A DNA stretch of 60,794 nt from Myxococcales bacterium 68-20 (GTDB taxonomy: Bacteria > Myxococcota_A > Polyangia > Polyangiales > Polyangiaceae), in contig MKVQ01000012.1 of the NCBI GenBank assembly GCA_001899635.1, forward strand, positions 275,995 to 336,788, in the 5' to 3' direction. Made by a program: the position numbers and the translations under genes. This document shows positions 54,338 through 60,794 of the stretch, in pieces (position 1 is the first letter of the stretch; each line of letters opens with the position of its first letter). The notes under the pieces are model-generated. The model saw only the letters and a list, made by a program, of their open reading frames with translations, had not been told where the DNA came from and ran no database searches.

Positions 54338-56029
54338 TCAGGGCAGTAGCTTCTCGAGGAGGCCGATGGCATCCAGCGACGTGCCGCGGGCGAGCGACGC
54401 CAGATCGTGGAGCAAGACGGAGGTGAATTGCCTCTTCGCAGGGTCCGAGGCCTTCTTGGGAGCTCGGTACTCGAGAGCCCGCGTCGTCGTCACCCGCGTC
54501 GCGGCGATCTTGCCAAGGGCCGCCAGGTCGATACGCGCGCGGTAGGCGTCATCGGGCAGCTCGTCCGTCGAGCCGCGCTCGTCCTCCGTCCCACCGAGCA
54601 TCGCGTTCTGCCAAACGTTGCTCAGGATCCACGCCGTGCATGCCCCCGAGCGCTGGAAGAGGATCGCCGCCGACCTGCCTGCCGGACCGCCGCTCGCATC
54701 AGGGAGATCCCCGAGCTTCGGGCGCTGTGCGTCGAGCTTCGCGCGGCATTCATCGAGCAGTGGTCGCAGCGCCACGAGCTCCGCGAACGACGTCGGGGCG
54801 CTGCGCTTCCTCCATTCGTTCGCCTCGGACTGGAGCCCCGCGAGCTCGAGCCAGTACGGCGTGCCCACCGTCACGTACCAGTCCATCCCGAGCTGACCGG
54901 CGGCCTCGTAGCTCGGGCCCTCTGACCCGGACGCCAAGATGCGCGGCAAGAGCGGCAGCAGTCGCTCCTGCCTCTCGCGATCGAAGAAGTGACTCGCGAC
55001 CTGCTCGGCGACGGACATCACGAGCGGGCGCACGACTTCGGGGGTCTCGTAGTCCCACTCTTTCGCGCGTCGCTGCTTGGGTGTCCCCCCGAGGTAGGCG
55101 AGGGCAGCTCCGAGGCTGAGCACCGGAGGCACCGCGCCGGACGCTCGAAGCGAGACGTGCTCGAGGGTAACCGCAGTGCCCTCCTTCCACGTCGACTTTG
55201 GAGGCGGAGGGGGATCCGCAGAACAGAACTTCTCGAGGCCGCCGAGCACCTCGACGTATTCGAGCTTGCTCGCGGCTTCCTCCACACTCGGCGGTTTGCC
55301 ACCGGTCGATGGCTGGGCCTTTGCGCTCGCTCGCTTTTCCGGCCCTTGCTCTCGCTTCACCCCGACCGAGCTCCGTCCCGATCGCGGCTTGCTCTCGTAC
55401 TCGCCCACCCGCCGCAGGCGAAACGCCTGAACCATCACCCTCTCGACGGATCCATCGGGATGCTCCACGTCGCCGCCGAACTCCCTCACCTCGAGCTCGT
55501 CGACGGCGTACTCACCCGCCGGCAGGTCGATGATGAGAAACGGCTCACCCTTCGACGGACGCGACCTGCCCTCCGCGGCGGCCGCGTCCAATGCCTTGGT
55601 GATCGTCCGACCATCCACCGTTCCGTGGAGGAGGACCAGGCCTCCCGCCGGGACCCTCCACTTCCGCAGCTCGAGTGGTCGGTACGCTTGGGTGAGCGCA
55701 ACGCCGAGCACCGCCGCCGCGCTCTTCGCGCCCACCCACCGAACGAGGAAGCCGCCGCTGTCCGAAGGAACGAACGACGTCCCCGCCACTTCATGCAACA
55801 CGAACACGTCCTCGTCGCCCACGCGGAAGAGGGCCCCGTTTGCGTCGGTGGCCTCCTGGTAGTGCGAGTCGGTGCACGACTCGCCGTCCTCGTCGAAGGC
55901 GCCCCAATATCGGGTGAGCACCGAGCGCGGCACGATCACGCAAGGGCCACCGTCCCCATGGCCGACGAAGTAGAGCTCCTTGGCTTGTTCGCGATGAGCG
56001 TCCGTGAGCACGAGATCGGCCTTCGTCAT
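54338..56029 (-). CDS. Large hypothetical cytoplasmic protein
   Basis: A 563-residue protein without a signal peptide or membrane segment. The N-terminal 220 residues are mixed alpha/beta (KELYFVGHGDGGPCVIVPRS; DVFVLHEVAGTSFV; GEYAVDELEVREFGG). A Lys/Ser/Pro-rich linker (about 225-260) separates it from a mainly helical C-terminal part (RERQERLLPLLPRIL; SFAELVALRPLLDECRAKLD; VWQNAMLGGTED) that ends in two helices. No catalytic signature is apparent. An upstream in-frame extension to 56986 is low complexity, so the ATG at 56029 is used, although no clear ribosome site precedes it. No family is recognised. Confidence 0.6.
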   Translation of the reverse strand: MTKADLVLTDAHREQAKELYFVGHGDGGPCVIVPRSVLTRYWGAFDEDGESCTDSHYQEATDANGALFRVGDEDVFVLHEVAGTSFVPSDSGGFLVRWVGAKSAAAVLGVALTQAYRPLELRKWRVPAGGLVLLHGTVDGRTITKALDAAAAEGRSRPSKGEPFLIIDLPAGEYAVDELEVREFGGDVEHPDGSVERVMVQAFRLRRVGEYESKPRSGRSSVGVKREQGPEKRASAKAQPSTGGKPPSVEEAASKLEYVEVLGGLEKFCSADPPPPPKSTWKEGTAVTLEHVSLRASGAVPPVLSLGAALAYLGGTPKQRRAKEWDYETPEVVRPLVMSVAEQVASHFFDRERQERLLPLLPRILASGSEGPSYEAAGQLGMDWYVTVGTPYWLELAGLQSEANEWRKRSAPTSFAELVALRPLLDECRAKLDAQRPKLGDLPDASGGPAGRSAAILFQRSGACTAWILSNVWQNAMLGGTEDERGSTDELPDDAYRARIDLAALGKIAATRVTTTRALEYRAPKKASDPAKRQFTSVLLHDLASLARGTSLDAIGLLEKLLP

Positions 56030-56431
56030 GCCCGGAGTACAGCTGGGTTTGGGGGTGGACGAAAGACTCGATTCGCTCGCTCGCCCCAATCGGAGCTCCG
56101 CGGGTAACGGCTGGCCCGCCGAGCGAGATGCGGACGTAGCGGCACGTGGGTGCCGCGCGCTCGGGGTGGGCGAGCTCGCCCTGCAGGGACTTTCACGTTG
56201 AACGAGCTTCGCGATAGGCCTGACACGATCATCCGTGGGACGACGAGAGCCGCGGCCTTGCTCGCTCATCGCGCGCGAAGCGAAGAGAACGCGTACGACG
56301 ACTATACCGACGCGAGCACGGGCAAGGCGGGCTGCGCGCGGATGACGGGAGGCGCTGCGTCCCTCGCCGCCGATCGAATCAAGCTCGGCCCACAGCTGCG
56401 CAGCGGGCCGTCCAACGATAGGCTTCGACAC
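56030..56431. other. Divergent region with several palindromes
   Basis: 402 bases between divergent genes. GCGGCAC/GTGCCGC with a four-base loop (56139-56156) and the overlapping palindromes GGGCGAG/CTCGCCC (56168-56181) and CCCTG/CAGGG (56179-56188) form a compact dyad cluster that probably holds both promoters. An ATG at 56342 is an alternative start for the lipoprotein. Confidence 0.45.
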
Positions 56432-56962
56432 GTGCTGCTTCGGCTCTTTGCGGTCTGCTCGATCGTGGGGCTCCTCGCGTGCGCGAGTGCGCCGCGAGCC
56501 CCAGCCGTGGCACACGAGGAGGAGGCCGATGCTGCGGTCTCCGAGGAGGCGCCTCCGCCCGTCGAGACCGCGATCCTCGACGCACCGGAGCGGTCGCGTC
56601 CGCCTTCGACCGCGAGCTACGCGGAGGCGATGTCGACGCCCGAGGCGCTGGACGTCCACGACGACCACGCGCACCTGTCTGATGGGCAGCTCACCGGCCC
56701 CATGGGGGGCGTCACCAGAGGATGCCGGCTGCCGTCGAACGCGAAGGTCACGATCAAGACCGCCGTGCAATACGGGCGCGCCATCGGCGTCACAGTCGAC
56801 GTGAGATTGATCAAGCCGAAGTCGGCGCGCCGTCGTAGCAAGGCGGCCGCGCGTGCCGAAGCGAAGGCCCTCGCGAAGATCGCCGCGTGCATCGATCGCA
56901 ACGTCCGCGCCGTCGTTTGGCCACCGAGCCGCCGCCGCGATTCGTTCACGATGGATCTTTGA
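56432..56962 (+). CDS. Lipoprotein with TonB-C/AgmX-like C-terminal domain
   Basis: A 176-residue lipoprotein from GTG at 56432 (lipobox LLAC, Cys17); an ATG at 56342 would add 30 N-terminal residues. An acidic Glu/Ala/Pro-rich linker leads to HLSDGQLTGPMGGVTRGCRLPSN, then VQYGRAIGVTVDV and CIDRNVRAVVWP ending DSFTMDL. This pattern of a short alpha/beta domain with two cysteines is one I know from many myxobacterial proteins and is similar in style to the TonB/AgmX C-terminal fold. It may bind a partner in the periplasm. Function unknown. Confidence 0.65.
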   Translation: MLLRLFAVCSIVGLLACASAPRAPAVAHEEEADAAVSEEAPPPVETAILDAPERSRPPSTASYAEAMSTPEALDVHDDHAHLSDGQLTGPMGGVTRGCRLPSNAKVTIKTAVQYGRAIGVTVDVRLIKPKSARRRSKAAARAEAKALAKIAACIDRNVRAVVWPPSRRRDSFTMDL

Positions 56963-57236
56963 AGCGAGTCCGTACGCAGAACGCATCCTGCGACGCCGGA
57001 CGGGAGACGTCCTCGCGTGCGAGCGGTGACCGGCAAAGCTCTACCTTCATACGAGCTCCCTTCCTCCTGCGGTTCGCCGACGGCGATGCTCGATTGAGAT
57101 GATCGCGATCCAGGAGTGGGAAGGCTGTCATCCATCCCGATTCGCCCACCTCACCGCGCAACCGTTCAATTTGCCTCGTTTTCCGATGGTCGCGCGTCGC
57201 TCGCGGACGGCATGGGCAGTGCACAACGGCCTACAT

Positions 57237-57851
57237 ATGGCGCACATCACTCGCCCCCTCGCCGTGATCCTCCTCGCCCTCTCGTCGCTTGCTGGCTGCA
57301 GCACCAGCGATCCCGCGGACGACGGCTCGGACGAGATGGCCGAGGAGAACGAGAGCGCGCTCGGCGCGACGTGCGCGGCCTCGCGCGGCGCCGGCATCGT
57401 CTCCCGCCACAAGAAGGCGCTTCACGATTCGATCGCCTTCGCGGAGGGCACCGAGAACCGTGGCAAGGACGGCTACAACATCGCCTTCACCCACCGAACC
57501 TTCGCGTCGTGCTCGCGCCATCCGAACATGAACATCTGCTCCGGCGGTCTCTGTTCGACCGCCGCCGGGCGCTACCAGTTCTTGAAGCGGACGTGGGACT
57601 CCGTCGCGCGAGGGATCGGCGCGCGTAACTTCGAGCCCGAGAACCAGGAGAAGGGCGCGAACTACCTCATCAAGACGGTTCGACGCGTCAACGTCCCCGA
57701 GGGACGCGCGATGACCGCGTCCGAGTTCTCGAACGCGATGTCGAAGCTCTCGTACGAGTGGGCCTCGTTGCCTCCGGGGCGCTACGGGCAACCGAACAAG
57801 ACGCAGGCGCAGATGCGAACCGATTACTGCAGGAACCTCGGAGGCTGCTAG
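57237..57851 (+). CDS. Phage lambda R-type muramidase made as a lipoprotein
   Basis: A 204-residue lipoprotein (SLAGC, Cys21) whose mature domain matches the lambda R endolysin (GH104 type, lytic transglycosylase): AFAEGTE with the catalytic Glu near residue 70, TAAGRYQFLKRTWD, and EWASLPPGRYGQP. It cuts the glycan strands of peptidoglycan. Six further cysteines (46, 92, 101, 106, 198, 204), absent from the phage protein, suggest disulphides and an extracytoplasmic life. The ATG at 57237 gives a normal signal; an upstream ATG at 57099 is not convincing. The next gene starts two bases after its stop. Likely roles are wall remodelling or attack on prey. Confidence 0.87.
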   Translation: MAHITRPLAVILLALSSLAGCSTSDPADDGSDEMAEENESALGATCAASRGAGIVSRHKKALHDSIAFAEGTENRGKDGYNIAFTHRTFASCSRHPNMNICSGGLCSTAAGRYQFLKRTWDSVARGIGARNFEPENQEKGANYLIKTVRRVNVPEGRAMTASEFSNAMSKLSYEWASLPPGRYGQPNKTQAQMRTDYCRNLGGC

Positions 57852-57853
57852 GC

Positions 57854-58711
57854 ATGCGGCGAACCGTCGGCGTCCTCGTCGGCGCCGGCGTCGCGATCGC
57901 CCTGGGTGTCCGGATCTACCAGGCAGACAAGCCTGCTCCGCGAGCCGATGCGCCGACGGCATCGAGCGCCGAAGCCGATCCCGGTGGACAGCATGAGCGA
58001 TCGTCGCCGGACGCCCCGCTCGCGCAGCCTACGACGAGGCCTCACACGCCGCGCGAGCGCAGCAACGGAGCGCTGTCGCCGCGAGCCGTCGTGAACGCTG
58101 GGAAGGAAGCGAGCAGCGACACACTCGTCGCCGTCCGCAGAGCGATCGCCGAAAAGACGGATGCGACGACGCAGACGCTCATGCGCGCGCTCGACTCCGA
58201 CGACTCGGTGGCGAAGCTCGAAGCCATCGACGAGCTTGCGCGACGTAGGCATGTCGCCGCCATCCAACCGCTGTTGAAGGTCGATCCGGCGGATGATCCG
58301 TTCGTCGGCCCCACCGCGCTGCTCGCTCTCGGTCGCCTCGCCCACGAGGCCGGCGGAGGTCCTGGTGAGGCAGCGGTCGCGCGCCTCTCCAAGCTGCTCG
58401 AAGCCGAGAAGGCTCGCCAGGGCTCGGACAGCCCCGGCAACATCCTCCTCATCTTCGAAGCGCTCGGACACACGAAGATCCCCAGCGGCGCTCGCGTGCT
58501 CGAGCGCGAGCTCGTCGCCCCCGAGCATGGCACCGCCGCGAAGGTGGCGATCGTCGACGCGCTCGAGGCCTGCGGTCAGCGCAGCAGCGCCGGCGACCTC
58601 GCCGCCTACCGCGAGACGTTCCAGATCAGCGCCGCGGACGCGTTCGAGCGAGAGCTGGAGAAGGACCTGGCGGCGGCGCTCGATCGTGCGCTCGCCGCGC
58701 TCAGCCAGTGA
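57854..58711 (+). CDS. Membrane-anchored HEAT-repeat protein
   Basis: A 285-residue protein: an N-terminal signal anchor (VGVLVGAGVAIALGV, 5-19), a Pro/Ser/Arg-rich linker to about residue 75, and four or five HEAT-type helical repeats (LMRALDSDDSVAKLEAIDELARRRHVAAIQPLL; VGPTALLALGRLA; KVAIVDALEACGQ). HEAT repeats bind proteins. It starts two bases after the muramidase stop, so the two are surely co-transcribed; it may regulate, localise or neutralise that enzyme. No other function can be read from sequence. Confidence 0.75.
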   Translation: MRRTVGVLVGAGVAIALGVRIYQADKPAPRADAPTASSAEADPGGQHERSSPDAPLAQPTTRPHTPRERSNGALSPRAVVNAGKEASSDTLVAVRRAIAEKTDATTQTLMRALDSDDSVAKLEAIDELARRRHVAAIQPLLKVDPADDPFVGPTALLALGRLAHEAGGGPGEAAVARLSKLLEAEKARQGSDSPGNILLIFEALGHTKIPSGARVLERELVAPEHGTAAKVAIVDALEACGQRSSAGDLAAYRETFQISAADAFERELEKDLAAALDRALAALSQ

Positions 58712-58713
58712 GC

Positions 58714-58730
58714 GCCGGCCGCCCGCCGGC
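58714..58730 (+). terminator. Hairpin after the muramidase-HEAT pair
   Basis: GCCGGC twice, five bases apart, three bases after the HEAT gene stop. The 6-mers are self-complementary, so the stem is perfect. There is no T-run. Confidence 0.45.
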
Positions 58731-58830
58731 ACGACACGCTCGGGTGCCAGCGGTCACGCGCGCTCGCTCCACCGAGGGGCGAAATTTCCGGACGTAGCGC
58801 GACCATCCTCCGTGTGCCATCAGTTGCGCC

Positions 58831-60411
58831 ATGCGACTCCGCGACTCCGGGGCTTCCGCCATCTCGGGAGCAGCGACCTCGTTCGCGCTCGCTTCGCTCC
58901 TCGCGACGTTCGCGACCGGCGCCTGCTCCAGCGAAGCGATCTCGCCCGAGCTTCATGGCAGCGGGACGTCGAGCACCGAGAGCACACCAACCGACGGCGG
59001 CCCGCTGGCCGAGGAGGCGAGCGCGCCCGCGCCCGCGAAGCAGCCGGTGCCGGGCCTCCACGCCGAGTACTTCGACGACTACCACGACAAGACCGTCGAG
59101 CGCGTCGAGCCGAACCTCGATCATGACTGGAAGGCCGACGCGCCCGCGCCTGGCATCAGCAAGGACCGCTTCTCTGCGCGCTGGACCGGCACATTGACGC
59201 CCGCCGTGACCGGCAAGACGACGATCACGATCGACGGCGACGACGGAACCCGCGTCTGGATCGACGGCAAGCTCGTGATCGACGACTGGCGCGCGCACTT
59301 CGTCGAGCGCCACTCTGCAGAGGTCGAGCTCACGAAGGACGTCCCTGTCTCGATCCGCGTCGACTACTTCGAGATCGACCGCGAGGCGTCGCTGCGCCTC
59401 TCGTGGTCCGCGGGCGCGGCGCTCCCGGAGCAGGTCATCCCCGGCGACCGTTTCACGACGACGAACGAGCCGAGCGGCCTCCCCGGACCGAAGCCTCCAT
59501 TCACGAACCCCGTCATTCCGTTCGACTGTCCCGATCCGGGCGTGCTCGCTGCCAGCGGGAAGTTCTACGCGGCCTGCACGGGCGGCTCCTTTCCGATCCG
59601 ATCGTCGCGCGACCTCGTGACATGGAAGAACGTCCCCGGCGCCGCGATCCTCCCTGCGGGTAAGCCGGCGTGGGCAGCCAACGGTGGCCGCAACTGGGCG
59701 CCCGAGATCCATGGCGTCGGCAATGGGTTCCTCGCCTATTACACGAGCGTCAACAGAGCCAATGTCCTCTCGATCGGCGTCGCGAGCGCGCCGGCACCGA
59801 CGGGGCCATGGACCGACAAAGGCTCGCCGCTCGTCGAGAACGCAGACGGCGTCATCGACGCGACCTTCTTCGAGGACGACGACGGCTCACGCTGGCTCTT
59901 CTACAAGATCGACGGCAACGCGAAGGGAAAGCCGACGCCGATCTTCGTCCGGAAGCTCTCGGCCGACGGCCTCTCGTTCGGCGCGGGCAGCGCGCAAACG
60001 CAGGTGCTCACGAACGACACGGGCACGTGGGAAGGCGGCGTCGTCGAAGCGCCGTGGGTCGTGAAGCGCGACGGTCGCTACTACATGTTCTACAGCGGCA
60101 ACGTGTATGACCATCGCTACCGGACGGGCGTCGCTCGCGCGAAGAGCATCACGGGGCCGTGGGAGAAGAAGGGGCCGCCGATCCTCGAGAACAACGGCAG
60201 CTGGGTCGGGCCAGGCCACGGGTCGGTCGTCCGCGTGAACGACTCCGACTACTTCCTGTACCACGCGTGGAAAAACGCCGGGAACGGCACCGCCGCTCCG
60301 GGCGGCCGCATGGTCCTCGCGGACAAGATCACGTGGAAGAACGGCTGGCCGTCGATCGCGAACGGCTCTCCGAGCACCACACCGCACCCCTACCCGGGCG
60401 AGCCGTTCTGA
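58831..60411 (+). CDS. PA14-GH43 glycosidase, lipoprotein
   Basis: A 526-residue lipoprotein (ATGAC, Cys32). A linker is followed by a PA14 carbohydrate-binding domain (about 73-215; FDDYHDKTVERVEPNLDHDW, TITIDGDDGTRVWIDGKLVIDDW) and a GH43 five-bladed catalytic domain (about 225-520). The catalytic acids fit D232/D235 (FDCPDPGVLAA), D343 (VIDATFFED) and E406 (VVEAPWV). GH43 enzymes cleave arabinose- or xylose-containing polysaccharides, inverting the sugar centre. It is probably surface-anchored for plant-type or extracellular polysaccharide use. No other carbohydrate genes are nearby. Confidence 0.9.
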   Translation: MRLRDSGASAISGAATSFALASLLATFATGACSSEAISPELHGSGTSSTESTPTDGGPLAEEASAPAPAKQPVPGLHAEYFDDYHDKTVERVEPNLDHDWKADAPAPGISKDRFSARWTGTLTPAVTGKTTITIDGDDGTRVWIDGKLVIDDWRAHFVERHSAEVELTKDVPVSIRVDYFEIDREASLRLSWSAGAALPEQVIPGDRFTTTNEPSGLPGPKPPFTNPVIPFDCPDPGVLAASGKFYAACTGGSFPIRSSRDLVTWKNVPGAAILPAGKPAWAANGGRNWAPEIHGVGNGFLAYYTSVNRANVLSIGVASAPAPTGPWTDKGSPLVENADGVIDATFFEDDDGSRWLFYKIDGNAKGKPTPIFVRKLSADGLSFGAGSAQTQVLTNDTGTWEGGVVEAPWVVKRDGRYYMFYSGNVYDHRYRTGVARAKSITGPWEKKGPPILENNGSWVGPGHGSVVRVNDSDYFLYHAWKNAGNGTAAPGGRMVLADKITWKNGWPSIANGSPSTTPHPYPGEPF

Positions 60412-60794
60412 TCGGCGACGCTCCCGAGCTAGTGTCCCTTCAGCCGCTAGACCTCCGACGAAGACGAGATCGATCCATCTCGCGCGGCCCCCGGGAGAGG
60501 AGGCGACGAGCCAAAGGCTTCGAGGGCGCCGAGCCCAGAAGCCGGCGTGGAGGCGACGAGCGGAGGGCACGCGCACGCTCGAGCCCGTATCGGCACCGCC
60601 ACGCCCAGCGGGAAGGACGGACGGCGGAAACGGCGAGGCAGACGCGGCGATCGGCCCTCGAGCGCTTCGGAACGCCGACCCCCGAGCCAAGCGGAGACCC
60701 GCAAGTCGCCGGCAGGCCGGAAGGCGAGAAACAAAATGGCGAAAGCCCAGAAGTCGCGCTGAGCGCGGTCTTCTGGGCTTCGTGGGAAAAATCC
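60412..60794. other. Terminal 383 bases without a supported gene
   Basis: Frames of 71 codons (+, from GTG 60547) and 95 codons (-, from 60734) are Arg/Ser-rich and look non-coding. A 13-base direct repeat, GGAGGCGACGAGC, occurs near 60498 and 60549. GCCCAGAAG occurs at about 60532 and again in the hairpin at 60743. A minor gene or RNA cannot be excluded. Confidence 0.4.
60743..60780. terminator. Strong hairpin at the window end
   Basis: AAGCCCAGAAG pairs with CTTCTGGGCTT (11 bp), with an inner CGCGC/GCGCG stem closed by TGA. On the minus strand it is followed by a T-rich tail (TTCGCCATTTTGTTTC), so it looks like an intrinsic terminator for a gene entering from the right. The 5' arm also encodes an 8-codon frame (MAKAQKSR) on the plus strand. 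Confidence 0.6.

Noticed and set aside
60547-60762. 71-codon basic plus-strand frame at the window end
   Set aside because: Arg/Ser/Lys-biased with no ribosome site. Its stop lies within the loop of a hairpin, so it is probably non-coding.

Overview
This is a GC-rich (roughly two-thirds G+C by eye) chromosomal segment with about 47 protein genes. No rRNA, tRNA, CRISPR array, insertion sequence or prophage could be recognised. The gene content points to a myxobacterium, most likely of the Polyangia/Sorangiineae type; this is inferred from content and not proven. The indications are MglA-like GTPases with a roadblock partner, a DUF4388 protein, an NtrC-type activator without a receiver domain, an ECF sigma factor, and a very large set of lipoproteins (about 17) with Cys-rich, propeller and RCC1-type repeats.

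Layout. 0-7 kb: a TrmN6-like methyltransferase, an exported DUF2330-like protein with a Ser/Asp-rich tail, a small lipoprotein, Cu/Zn superoxide dismutase, a UPF0149/SEC-C protein and a Cys-rich exported protein behind a strongly structured leader. 6.7-13.4 kb: a membrane protein, two MglA-type GTPases in tandem (one degenerate and with a coiled-coil tail), a divergent roadblock protein, a DUF4388 protein and a sigma-54 activator. 13.5-25.7 kb: mostly cell-envelope genes, including an outer-membrane-like protein, two CxxCH lipoproteins, a PAP2 phosphatase, a serpin lipoprotein, a tandem FKBP lipoprotein and an ABC exporter.

25.8-34.2 kb is the most striking unit. An ECF sigma factor and a membrane protein resembling an anti-sigma factor are followed by five large surface lipoproteins. 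Almost every junction is a 1-4 base start/stop overlap, so the set looks like one translationally coupled operon. It would place Cys-rich repeats, two WGSG-type propellers, an RCC1-type propeller and an IgGFc-binding-like protein on the cell surface under its own sigma factor. 34.3-39.8 kb: a TldD/TldE protease pair (TldD with a Tat-type lipoprotein signal), proline iminopeptidase, an AraC-GyrI regulator and a separate GyrI-like protein.

40-46 kb: small lipoproteins, a di-haem peroxidase with an unusual helical insertion, and a two-gene PHB degradation operon (intracellular depolymerase plus 3-hydroxybutyrate dehydrogenase) with a PhaR-like operator in front. 46.5-54.1 kb: a 1008-residue STAND-like regulator divergent from lysS across a 24-bp perfect palindrome, and a LolC/E-type permease fused to an extra membrane domain and coupled to lysS. 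54.3-60.8 kb: an unrecognised cytoplasmic protein, a TonB-C-like lipoprotein, a lambda-R-type muramidase made into a lipoprotein next to a HEAT-repeat protein, and a PA14-GH43 glycosidase. Convergent gene pairs are usually separated by short hairpins that can serve as terminators.
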